From Mediterranea massiliensis (GTDB taxonomy: Bacteria > Bacteroidota > Bacteroidia > Bacteroidales > Bacteroidaceae): a stretch of DNA of 64,000 nt. This document shows positions 50,331-57,957 of the stretch, piece by piece. The notes under the pieces are model-generated. The model did no database searches. It saw only the letters and a list, made by a program, of their open reading frames with translations, and had not been told where the DNA came from. The DNA is taken from positions 324,526-388,525 of the forward strand of contig NZ_LT635836.1 in NCBI RefSeq assembly GCF_900128475.1, written 5' to 3'. The translations under genes and the position numbers were made by a program. Position 1 is the first letter of the stretch; each line of letters begins with the position of its first letter.

Positions 50331-53027
50331 ATGGGAAGAGTCAGTCTTTGTCTTGTCATAATGTTCTTCATCTGTAGTGCTCAAAAAATTGATGCACAAG
50401 TACAGAATATCAGAGAGAAACAAGATACCATTTCGGCGACTAAATCATTAGAGCATATCAGGCCCGAGAATATCAAGAAGGGACCATTGAATAATGCTTT
50501 GGATGTATTGAGTGGTCAGTCTGCCGGTGTGAACGTCACCACTAATGGGACTGACAGGCTCGCTATGCTGAATAGTATCCGTGTGCGTGGTACCACATCC
50601 ATTATGGGTGGCAATGACCCGTTAGTAATTATTGACGGAGTGACATCTGACATCGCTACGCTATCTACCATATATCCCGCAGACATCGAGAGTTTCACTA
50701 TTTTGAAGAATGCTACCGAAACGGCAATGTACGGTTCCCGTGGTGCTTCAGGTGTAATTGAGATTAAGACCAAGAAAGGAACGGGGCGAGGTTTCGAAAT
50801 ATCATATGATGGCAACTACGGATTCGAGTCAATGTATAAACATCTGCAAATGCTCAACGGCCCGGAGTATATAGCTACAGCAGAGGCACTTGGATTAGAT
50901 TACAATAATGGTGGCTACAACACCAATTTTCACGATGTAATTACTCGTACGGGCTTGATACATCAGCATCACTTGGCTTTTAGCGGTGGTTCGGAAAACT
51001 CAAACTATCGAGCATCGTTCGGTTTTATGGATCATAATACAATTGTCAAAGTTAACGATTACCGAAATTTAGTGGTAAAACTTGATGCTACACAAAAGGC
51101 TTTCGATGGTCGCTTAGTTGGCGATTTTGGTGTATATGGCTACTCGTCAAAGATACACGACATTTTCGATACACGAATGCTGTTTTACTCGGCAGCTGCA
51201 CAGAATCCTACATATCCAGCAGGAACTGATGTTAATGGCAACTGGGTGAAGAACTCGGCTGCATCACACATCAACCACCCCGGAGCACTCCTCTATGAGA
51301 AAAATGACTCCGAAGAACGGAATTTCAATACACATTTGGGGCTGAAATTTAATATCCTTGACAATTTGATATTGTCGGCTTTCGGCTCTTATTCATATTC
51401 ATCTACGGGAAATGCTCAATTTTGTCCTACATGGGTGTGGGCGCAAGGCAATGTTTATCGTGGAGAGTTCAAGGGTGAAGACTACTTTACAAATGTGTCC
51501 CTCTCATATAACAATGCTTGGGGAGACTCACACCTTGATGCTGTTGTTGGCGCAGAATATCTTAAACAGGTAAGGACTGGTTTATGGGTGCAGGCAAAAG
51601 GAATAACAACAAATGATTTCTCCTATAATAACATCGGAGCAACATCATCGCGTCCTTTCGGTGGTACGAGCAGTAGCTATGAAGACCCGTCACTTGCTTC
51701 AATAATGGGTAGTGTCACATATAGTTACAAGGATAGATATTCTATTGCGGCAGCACTCCGTGGAGATGGCTCTTCAATGGTAAGCGATAACAATACTTTC
51801 GGATTCTTCCCATCAGTATCACTGGGTTGGGATGTAAAAAAAGAAGGCTTCCTCTCTGATACTGACTTTATAACAATATTGAAACTAAGAACCGGATATG
51901 GTCGGTCAGGAAATCTTGGAGGTATAACATCCTATACAACACTTAATACCGTAAAGGAGAATGGTATCGTATCCATCAACGGTGCACCTACCGTAACAAT
52001 GGGAAGTATACGCAACACGAATCCGGAGCTTAAGTGGGAGACTCGTTCAACATTTAATATCGGTTTTGACTTAGGTATATGGGATAATCGGTTGATGCTT
52101 ACCTCGGAATTATATTACTCAAAGACAACGGATATGCTCTATGAGTATGATGTTCCCGTTCCGACCTTTGCGTTCGATAAACTGATGGCAAATATCGGCT
52201 CGATGTCTAACCAGGGTGTCGAACTAGGAATCTCGGTAGTTCCCATTCAACGAAAGGATATGGAGATGAATATCAACTTCAATATGTCCTACCAGAAGAA
52301 TAAGTTACTTTCGCTTAGTGGAGAGTATAATGGTATGCATATGACAGCTTCAGATATTACTCCGATTGGCTCGCTTTATGGTGCAGGTCAGAACGGTGGA
52401 GACAATAATGTAGTATATCAGATTGTAGGTCAGCCATTGGGGGTATTCTATCTACCTCACTGCAAAGGGCTTAAAGAAAATGAACTTGGTGGCTACAGTT
52501 ACGATATTGAAGATTTGAATGATGATGGCGAGATTGATTTTAGCGATGGCGGAGACAGGTATATAGCAGGTCAGGCAACCCCTAAGGTAACTATTGGATC
52601 AAACATCAGTTTCCGTTACAAGTCCTTTGATATTGCCATGCAGATAAATGGTGCTTTCGGTCATAAGATATTCAATGGCACGGGCTTGGCTTATACCAAT
52701 ATGTCTATATTCCCTGACTACAATGTATTGAAGGGTGCTCCTGAAAAAAATATTATTGATCAGAATGTTTCAGACTATTGGTTGGAAAAAGGTGACTATG
52801 TAAATATTGAACATATTACCATAGGCTACAATATTCCAATGAAATCCAAGGCTGTGAAGTCATTGCGTCTTTCGGCAGGCATTAGCAACCTTGCAACAAT
52901 CACAGGCTATAGCGGTCTTACTCCAATGATAAACAGTTATGTAGTAAGCAACACTTTGGGCATTGACGACAAACGCACCTATCCTTTATATCGTACCTAT
53001 TCGTTAGGTCTTAGTATTCAATTATAA
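50331..53027 (+). CDS. SusC/RagA-family TonB-dependent receptor, short form
   Basis: This outer-membrane barrel imports a bound nutrient, together with its SusD lid and TonB energy. The 898-residue protein has a signal (MGRVSLCLVIMFFICSAQ). The plug domain starts by residue 40 (PLNNALDVLSGQSAGVNVTT, then SIRVRGTTSIMGGNDPLVII and YGSRGASGVIEIKTKKG), and a C-terminal barrel ends in YSLGLSIQL. The usual N-terminal carboxypeptidase-like domain is missing, which makes the protein about 100 residues shorter than a typical SusC. The codons are AT-rich compared with neighbouring genes. susD follows after 12 bp. No glycoside hydrolase or sigma/anti-sigma pair is attached, so the substrate is unknown. 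A RagA-like peptide receptor is possible. Confidence 0.94.
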   Translation: MGRVSLCLVIMFFICSAQKIDAQVQNIREKQDTISATKSLEHIRPENIKKGPLNNALDVLSGQSAGVNVTTNGTDRLAMLNSIRVRGTTSIMGGNDPLVIIDGVTSDIATLSTIYPADIESFTILKNATETAMYGSRGASGVIEIKTKKGTGRGFEISYDGNYGFESMYKHLQMLNGPEYIATAEALGLDYNNGGYNTNFHDVITRTGLIHQHHLAFSGGSENSNYRASFGFMDHNTIVKVNDYRNLVVKLDATQKAFDGRLVGDFGVYGYSSKIHDIFDTRMLFYSAAAQNPTYPAGTDVNGNWVKNSAASHINHPGALLYEKNDSEERNFNTHLGLKFNILDNLILSAFGSYSYSSTGNAQFCPTWVWAQGNVYRGEFKGEDYFTNVSLSYNNAWGDSHLDAVVGAEYLKQVRTGLWVQAKGITTNDFSYNNIGATSSRPFGGTSSSYEDPSLASIMGSVTYSYKDRYSIAAALRGDGSSMVSDNNTFGFFPSVSLGWDVKKEGFLSDTDFITILKLRTGYGRSGNLGGITSYTTLNTVKENGIVSINGAPTVTMGSIRNTNPELKWETRSTFNIGFDLGIWDNRLMLTSELYYSKTTDMLYEYDVPVPTFAFDKLMANIGSMSNQGVELGISVVPIQRKDMEMNINFNMSYQKNKLLSLSGEYNGMHMTASDITPIGSLYGAGQNGGDNNVVYQIVGQPLGVFYLPHCKGLKENELGGYSYDIEDLNDDGEIDFSDGGDRYIAGQATPKVTIGSNISFRYKSFDIAMQINGAFGHKIFNGTGLAYTNMSIFPDYNVLKGAPEKNIIDQNVSDYWLEKGDYVNIEHITIGYNIPMKSKAVKSLRLSAGISNLATITGYSGLTPMINSYVVSNTLGIDDKRTYPLYRTYSLGLSIQL

Positions 53028-53039
53028 CCGCTTACAGTT

Positions 53040-54656
53040 ATGAAAAGATATATAAACATATTGATGGTTGCTTTGGCAACGATGATGACCTCTTGTCTTA
53101 CTGAAGACCCTAGAAATCAACTTTATGAAGAAGACATTTACAACAATGCCAACAACATATATATTAATGCAGTGGCTGTGCTCTACAATTACATTGGTGG
53201 CAGTGCAGACAGTGAGGGTTTACAGGGGACCTGTCGTGGGATTTATGACTATAACACACTTACTACAGACGAAGCCATGATACCTATTCGTGGTGGCGAC
53301 TGGTACGATGGAGGTTTGTGGGCGAATATGTATCAGCATAAGTGGAGTCCTAATGATTTACCACTCTACAATACTTGGAAATACCTCTACAAGGTTGTTG
53401 TGTTATCGAACAAATCTCTGCATATCATCGATAAGTATAGCCATAACCTATCTGAGGAGCAGAGAGTGGCCTACGAAGCTGAGGTGCGAGCTCTGAGAGC
53501 ACTTTTCTACTACTACATTATGGATATGTATGGCAGAGTGCCCATCGTAACATCCTATGAACAACCGCAGGATGAAGTTGTGCAGAGCGAGCGTAGCGAG
53601 GTTTTCCGTTTTATCGTGAATGAGTTGCAGGAGGTTGCCGAGTTGTTGCCAAATGAGCGTAGTAATAAGATGGGTAACTACTATGGTCGTATAACAACAC
53701 CTGTAGCTAATTTCCTTTTGGCTAAGTTGGCTCTTAATGCCGAGATATATTGTGATGATAATTGGACTGATGGCGTTCCACGGAACGGTAAAGAGATATT
53801 TTTCACCGTCGATGGTGAGAAACTCAACGCTTGGCAGACCTGTATCAAATATTGCAATAAACTTGCCGAGGTAGGTTATCGGTTGGAGGACGATTATAGC
53901 TATAATTTCTCTGTGCATAACGAGAACTCCAACGAAAACATATTCACCATTCCGTTGGATAAGAACCTCTATGCTGCGCAGTTCTGGTATCTCTTCCGAT
54001 CACGACACTACAACCATGGCGGTGCGTTGGGTGGCTCATCGGAAAATGGTACCAGTGCCAATATCTCAACAGTCTTAGCCAACGGATACGGCACAGATGA
54101 TGTAGATGCTCGCTTTGAAAAGAACTTCTATGCCGGCATCGTAGAGGTTGATGGAAAGCCTGTAATGATGGACAATGGACAGCAGTTGGAGTATTTCCCA
54201 TTGGAGCTAAAGTTGAATCTTACGGGAAGCTCCTATGTCAAGACAGCTGGTGCTCGTATGGCAAAATATGAGGTTGATAGGACCTCACATTCCGACGGTA
54301 GACAACCGGATAACGACATCGTGCTATTCCGCTATGCCGATGCTCTCCTGATGAAGTCCGAGGCAAAGGTACGTAATGGTGAGGATGGCTCGTTGGAGTT
54401 GAACGAAGTCCGAGGTCGTGTTGGTATGCCATATCGAGAAGCTACGCTTGAGAACATATTGAAAGAGCGTTTGTTGGAGTTAGTATGGGAAGGCTGGCGA
54501 CGACAAGATATGGTGCGTTTTGGAGTTTATCACAAATCATACGATCAGCGAGTCCAACTGGCTGATGAGAAAAATGGGTATACCACAGTTTTTCCTATTC
54601 CACAAAAAAGTATAGACTTGAACCCAAAATTGAAACAAAATGTTGGATATAAATAA
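53040..54656 (+). CDS. SusD/RagB-family nutrient-binding lipoprotein
   Basis: This 538-residue lid lipoprotein belongs to the upstream SusC receptor. The signal MKRYINILMVALATMMTSC has its lipid-modified Cys at residue 19. SusD features are the TPR-like helices (EVRALRALFYYYIMDMYGRVPI) and the C-terminal signature LLELVWEGWRRQDMVRFGVY, with VFPIPQKSIDLNPKLKQNVG at the end. It shares the AT-rich composition of susC. The adjacent truncated Crp/Fnr fragment starts 10 bp downstream, so a regulator may once have been co-transcribed. Confidence 0.95.
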   Translation: MKRYINILMVALATMMTSCLTEDPRNQLYEEDIYNNANNIYINAVAVLYNYIGGSADSEGLQGTCRGIYDYNTLTTDEAMIPIRGGDWYDGGLWANMYQHKWSPNDLPLYNTWKYLYKVVVLSNKSLHIIDKYSHNLSEEQRVAYEAEVRALRALFYYYIMDMYGRVPIVTSYEQPQDEVVQSERSEVFRFIVNELQEVAELLPNERSNKMGNYYGRITTPVANFLLAKLALNAEIYCDDNWTDGVPRNGKEIFFTVDGEKLNAWQTCIKYCNKLAEVGYRLEDDYSYNFSVHNENSNENIFTIPLDKNLYAAQFWYLFRSRHYNHGGALGGSSENGTSANISTVLANGYGTDDVDARFEKNFYAGIVEVDGKPVMMDNGQQLEYFPLELKLNLTGSSYVKTAGARMAKYEVDRTSHSDGRQPDNDIVLFRYADALLMKSEAKVRNGEDGSLELNEVRGRVGMPYREATLENILKERLLELVWEGWRRQDMVRFGVYHKSYDQRVQLADEKNGYTTVFPIPQKSIDLNPKLKQNVGYK

Positions 54657-54665
54657 CTTTAGCCT

Positions 54666-54911
54666 ATGAGTATTCAATTTGACATTGCAAAACAGATTAT
54701 AGCTGAAACATGCCCTAATCGCAAACTTAAGTTGGAGAATATTCGCCTTTTTGCAGATATTATTCAGCCTAAGAAATATCAAAAAGGTGATATAATTCTA
54801 AATGAAGGTGATTTACTTTGTTTTCATCCATTCCTAAACAATACGGCCTTACTCACAGAAAAATTACAGTTAGCCGAAAGTGATTCGAGATTCTTCGCTG
54901 CGCTCCCTTAG
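54666..54911 (+). pseudogene. 5' fragment of a Crp/Fnr-type regulator
   Basis: The first ~50 codons (MSIQFDIAKQIIAETCPNRK, then IIQPKKYQKGDIILNEGDLL) match the start of a Crp/Fnr effector-binding domain. The barrel then breaks off near 54822, and the remaining ~30 residues (CFHPFLNNTALLTEKLQLAE) do not look like it. No winged helix follows. A full protein would need about 190-230 residues. The break coincides with the return to GC-rich DNA, so it probably marks the right edge of the acquired segment or a deletion there. Confidence 0.7.
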
Positions 54912-54978
54912 ACAGGTGGGGATAGAAGAATAAGACAGGCGGCACCTCCGAAGCAAAAGCTGAAAACTGTGTTTTCGC

Positions 54979-55009
54979 TTTGTGCTTCCCTCGGTTTGCA
55001 CTATCTTTG
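54979..55009 (+). promoter_or_regulatory. Promoter of the DUF5063 gene, full consensus
   Basis: TTTG (54979-54982), exactly 19 bp of spacer, then TATCTTTG (55002-55009). The ATG follows 26 bp after the box. Confidence 0.8.
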
Positions 55010-55035
55010 CAAAACGTTACAATAAAAATACAGGT

Positions 55036-55599
55036 ATGAAGAAAGATAGTCAAGTGATATTCGACCGAAACGTGATAGAGTTCGTCACCGTGGCGGCCGA
55101 GTTCTGCAAGTTCGTCGAACAGGCCGAGGGAAGCAAGCGCAAAGCCTTTGTGGACACCACCCTGAAGCTGCTGCCACTGCTCTACCTCAAGGCGTCCATG
55201 CTGCCGCCCTGCGAAACCATCGGCGACGAGGCACCCGAAACGTTCGTCACCGAAGAGACCTACGAGATAGTGCGCATGAACCTGGCCGACATATTGGCCG
55301 ACCGAGACGACTATCTGGACGTCTTCGTGAGCGACATGAAGTACAGCGACCAGCCCATCACCCGATACATCTCCGAAGACCTGGCGGATATCTACCAGGA
55401 CATACGCGACTTTATCTTCGTCTTCCAGCTGGGACTGAACGAGACGATGAACGACTCGCTGGCCATCTGCCAGGAGAACTTCCGCCTGTACTGGGGGCAG
55501 AAGCTGGTGAACACGCTCCGAGCCCTGCACGAGGTGAAGTACGGCGCACAGGACGACGAAGAGGGAGTTGAGAGTGGAGAGTTGAGAGTTGAGAGTTGA
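55036..55599 (+). CDS. DUF5063 family protein
   Basis: This 187-residue, all-helical cytoplasmic protein starts MKKDSQVIFDRNVIEFVTVA and contains LLPLLYLKASMLPPCETIGD and ADIYQDIRDFIFVFQLGLNE. This matches DUF5063, a family of unknown function in Bacteroidetes. The start is set by the promoter at 54979. The last residues, GVESGELRVES, and the stop codon are encoded by a 7-bp tandem repeat (GAGAGTT), so the native C-terminus may be variable. The exonuclease gene follows 32 bp downstream, on the far side of the repeat. Confidence 0.87.
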   Translation: MKKDSQVIFDRNVIEFVTVAAEFCKFVEQAEGSKRKAFVDTTLKLLPLLYLKASMLPPCETIGDEAPETFVTEETYEIVRMNLADILADRDDYLDVFVSDMKYSDQPITRYISEDLADIYQDIRDFIFVFQLGLNETMNDSLAICQENFRLYWGQKLVNTLRALHEVKYGAQDDEEGVESGELRVES

Positions 55600-55611
55600 G
55601 GGTTGAGAGTG
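55570..55611 (+). repeat. GAGAGTT heptamer repeat at the 3' end of the DUF5063 gene
   Basis: Six 7-bp units: GAGAGTG, GAGAGTT, GAGAGTT, GAGAGTT, GAGGGTT, GAGAGTG. The stop TGA at 55597-55599 lies inside. Confidence 0.9.
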
Positions 55612-55631
55612 AAAAAAGAAAACTGAACCGT

Positions 55632-56237
55632 ATGATTATAAAAAGAACCATTGCCAAAGAGGCATTGAACGATCTGCCCAAAGCGGCCTTCCCCGGCCAG
55701 ATACACGTGGTGCAGACACCGCAGGAAGCCGAAAGGGCGGCCGCCTACCTGAAGACGTGCCCCATAGTGGGCATCGACACCGAAACCCGCCCCTCCTTCA
55801 GCAAGGGGCGGGTCTACAAGGTGGCGCTGCTGCAGGTGTCCTCCGAAGACCACTGCTTCCTGTTCCGCCTGAACCAGACGGGGCTCACGATGCCCGTCAT
55901 CAAGCTGCTGGAAAGCCCCGCCGTGACGAAGGTGGGCCTCTCGCTACGCGACGACTTCATGATGCTGCACAAGCGGGCACCCTTCGAGCCGAGGGCCTAC
56001 GTGGAGCTGCAGGAGTATGTGCGCCCCTTCGGCATCGAGGACAAGAGCCTGCAAAAGATCTACGGCATCCTGTTCAACGAAAAGATATCGAAGTCGCAAC
56101 GCCTGAGCAACTGGGAGGCCGAGACGCTGACGCAGCCGCAACAGCTCTACGCCGCCACCGACGCCTGGGCCTGCCTCAACATCTACCACAAGCTGCAGGA
56201 GCTGAAGGAGACGGGGGACTTTATAATTGAAAATTGA
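55632..56237 (+). CDS. 3'-5' exonuclease (RNase D / DnaQ-like DEDD fold)
   Basis: This 201-residue protein has the three exonuclease motifs: Exo I IVGIDTETRPSF (Asp, Glu), Exo II KVGLSLRDDFMML and Exo III LYAATDAWACLNIY (Asp). The metal-binding DEDD set is therefore present. Spacing is like the stand-alone exonuclease domain of RNase D and WRN, without an HRDC domain. It probably trims DNA or RNA 3' ends in the cytoplasm. The start MIIKRTIAKEALNDLPKAAF is chosen over a longer reading into the upstream repeat. The stop codon lies within a second 7-bp repeat. Confidence 0.9.
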   Translation: MIIKRTIAKEALNDLPKAAFPGQIHVVQTPQEAERAAAYLKTCPIVGIDTETRPSFSKGRVYKVALLQVSSEDHCFLFRLNQTGLTMPVIKLLESPAVTKVGLSLRDDFMMLHKRAPFEPRAYVELQEYVRPFGIEDKSLQKIYGILFNEKISKSQRLSNWEAETLTQPQQLYAATDAWACLNIYHKLQELKETGDFIIEN

Positions 56238-56253
56238 GAGTTGAAAATTGAAA
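56226..56253 (+). repeat. ATTGAAA heptamer repeat at the 3' end of the exonuclease gene
   Basis: Four units ATTGAAA, ATTGAGA, GTTGAAA, ATTGAAA. The stop TGA (56235-56237) is part of the second. Confidence 0.8.
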
Positions 56254-56272
56254 ATTCATAGCTGACGGCCCA

Positions 56273-56351
56273 GTCATCCCGCACTTGATGCGGGATCCAA
56301 GCCACCCCCACGTATACGGAGAAGTGGATTCCGGCTCAAGGCCGGAATGAC
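56273..56351 (+). repeat. REP-like element with GTCATYCCGS ends (79 bp)
   Basis: It begins GTCATCCCGCACTTGATGCG and ends GGCCGGAATGAC. Each end forms its own hairpin (ATCCCGCA/TGCGGGAT and ATTCCGGC/GCCGGAAT), and the ends are inverted with respect to each other. It is similar in style to the widespread GTCATTCC repetitive palindromes. It lies between the exonuclease and rlmI-like genes. Confidence 0.7.
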
Positions 56352-56380
56352 AACAACGAAAACAAACTGAACGGAAATTA

Positions 56381-56457
56381 ATATTTGATATTTGATATTT
56401 AATATTTCATATTTGATATTTGACATTTGATATTTCATATTTGATATTTGATATTTG
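56381..56457 (+). repeat. Eleven copies of a 7-bp repeat (ATATTTG) just before the rlmI-like start
   Basis: Eleven exact-length heptamers: ATATTTG, ATATTTG, ATATTTA, ATATTTC, ATATTTG, ATATTTG, ACATTTG, ATATTTC, then three ATATTTG. The run ends 5 bp before ATG 56463. The unit differs from the -7 consensus TAnnTTTG only at the base before it, so copy number could affect promoter strength. Confidence 0.92.
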
Positions 56458-56462
56458 AACCC

Positions 56463-57644
56463 ATGTATAAAGTATATCTGAAATCGGGCAAGGAAGAGTC
56501 GCTCAAGCGCTTTCATCCCTGGGTGTTCTCGGGCGCCATCGCACGCATCGACGGCGAACCCCAAGAAGGTGAGGTCGTGGAAATCTACACGTCGAAAAAG
56601 GAATTCATCGCCAAAGGCCACTACCAGATAGGGAGCATCGCCGTGCGCGTGCTCTCCTTCCGACAGGACGAGGCCATCGACAAGGACTTCTGGAAACGGC
56701 GCCTGACCGTGGCGCGCGACATGCGCCGCAGCATCGGCGTGGCCGGACGGGCCGACAACAACACCTACCGACTGGTGCACGGCGAGGGCGACAACCTGCC
56801 GGGCCTCGTCGTCGACGTGTATGGACGCACGGCCGTGATGCAGGCCCACTCGGCCGGCATGCACCTGGACCGCATGACGATAGCCGAAGCGCTGGCCGAG
56901 GTGATGGACGGCGAGGTGGACAACATCTATTATAAATCGGAAACGACCCTGCCCTTCAAGGCCGACCTCTACCCCGAAAACGGCTTCCTGAAGGGAGGCA
57001 GCGCCGACAACGTAGCCACGGAGTATGGACTGAACTTCCACATCGACTGGCTGAAGGGACAGAAGACGGGCTTCTTCGTGGACCAGCGCGAGAACCGCGC
57101 CCTGCTGGAGCGCTATGCCCGCGGACGCAGCGTGCTGAACATGTTCTGCTACACAGGGGGCTTCTCGGTCTATGCCATGCGCGGAGGGGCCAAGCTGGTG
57201 CACTCGGTGGACAGCTCGGCCAAGGCCATCGACCTGACGAACAAGAACATCGCGCTGAACTTCCCCGACGACACGCGCCACGCGGCCTATGCCGAGGATG
57301 CCTTCAAGTTCCTGGACCGCATGGGCGACCAGTATGACCTCATCATCCTGGACCCGCCTGCCTTTGCCAAGCACCGCGACGCCCTGCGCAACGCCCTTCA
57401 GGGCTACCGCAAGCTGAACGTCAAGGCGTTCGAGAAAATCAAGCCGGGCGGCATCCTGTTCACCTTCTCGTGCTCGCAGGCCGTCAGCAAGGAGAACTTC
57501 CGCACGGCGGTCTTCACGGCGGCAGCCATGTCGGGGCGCAACGTGCGCATCCTGCACCAGCTGACGCAGCCGGCAGACCACCCCGTAAACATCTACCACC
57601 CCGAAGGAGAGTACCTCAAGGGCCTGGTATTGTATGTAGAATAG
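56463..57644 (+). CDS. rlmI: 23S rRNA methyltransferase of the RlmI type
   Basis: This 393-residue SAM-dependent enzyme starts with a PUA domain (LKSGKEESLKRFHPWVFSGA, residues about 4-75) and ends in a Rossmann methyltransferase domain. Motif I is LNMFCYTGGFSVYAMRGGA, and the catalytic region includes LIILDPPAFAKHRD and FTFSCSQAVSKENF with a Cys. E. coli RlmI makes m5C1962 in 23S rRNA, and the domain order and motifs agree. A longer in-frame start in the heptamer repeat is unlikely. The ATG at 56463 is used. Confidence 0.88.
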   Translation: MYKVYLKSGKEESLKRFHPWVFSGAIARIDGEPQEGEVVEIYTSKKEFIAKGHYQIGSIAVRVLSFRQDEAIDKDFWKRRLTVARDMRRSIGVAGRADNNTYRLVHGEGDNLPGLVVDVYGRTAVMQAHSAGMHLDRMTIAEALAEVMDGEVDNIYYKSETTLPFKADLYPENGFLKGGSADNVATEYGLNFHIDWLKGQKTGFFVDQRENRALLERYARGRSVLNMFCYTGGFSVYAMRGGAKLVHSVDSSAKAIDLTNKNIALNFPDDTRHAAYAEDAFKFLDRMGDQYDLIILDPPAFAKHRDALRNALQGYRKLNVKAFEKIKPGGILFTFSCSQAVSKENFRTAVFTAAAMSGRNVRILHQLTQPADHPVNIYHPEGEYLKGLVLYVE

Positions 57645-57716
57645 GCCGAAAGGTTAAACAATGCTAACAAAACGCATTTTTTCGTCGATTTGTTATGTTG
57701 TATAACATAAACCGCT

Positions 57717-57724
57717 TACCTTTG
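57717..57724 (+). promoter_or_regulatory. Promoter (-7 box TACCTTTG) of a short transcript
   Basis: An exact TAnnTTTG match, with a near-palindrome TTATGTTGTATAACATAA (57694-57711) directly upstream that could be an operator. An intrinsic terminator follows only about 45 bp downstream. Confidence 0.65.
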
Positions 57725-57730
57725 CACTGT

Positions 57731-57799
57731 GTTTTTCATGGTATTAGATTTAAGGTTAATAAAGATTGGGTGTCTGGGATAGATGCCCTTCTTTTTTTT
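57731..57799 (+). ncRNA. Candidate small RNA (~70 nt) with its own promoter and terminator
   Basis: The -7 box at 57717 predicts a start near 57731. The transcript would run through TTTTTCATGGTATTAGATTT and end at a hairpin, 57768-57775 with 57781-57788 (GGGTGTCT/AGATGCCC, loop GGGAT), followed by TTC and eight T residues. I recall a TTTTCATGGTATTAGATTTA-type sequence recurring in many Bacteroides genomes, possibly the paralogous sRNA family called FopS, but I cannot verify the name. The next gene has its own promoter, so an independent RNA is more likely than a leader. An attenuator for nupG is the alternative. Confidence 0.6.
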
Positions 57800-57869
57800 A
57801 TATACCTTCCATCCCTGAATCGGCCCCCGGCCGACACCCGCCGCAGGAAAGAAAAAAACGGTGGGTCGC

Positions 57870-57900
57870 TTGTTTTTCTCCCCCTGGTATTGTACTTTTG
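57870..57900 (+). promoter_or_regulatory. Putative promoter of the nucleoside permease gene
   Basis: TTG (57870-57872), a 20-bp spacer, then TACTTTTG (57893-57900), 58 bp before the ATG. Confidence 0.65.
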
Positions 57901-57957
57901 CAAGGTTATGTCAAAAACAAAGAACTTGTTAATTTTTAAAACCCAAGCAAAAGAACT

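Noticed and set aside
49135..54911. Integrative element with integrase or transposase
   Set aside because: No such gene is visible in the AT-rich region, so it is called an acquired segment only from composition and the truncated gene at its edge.
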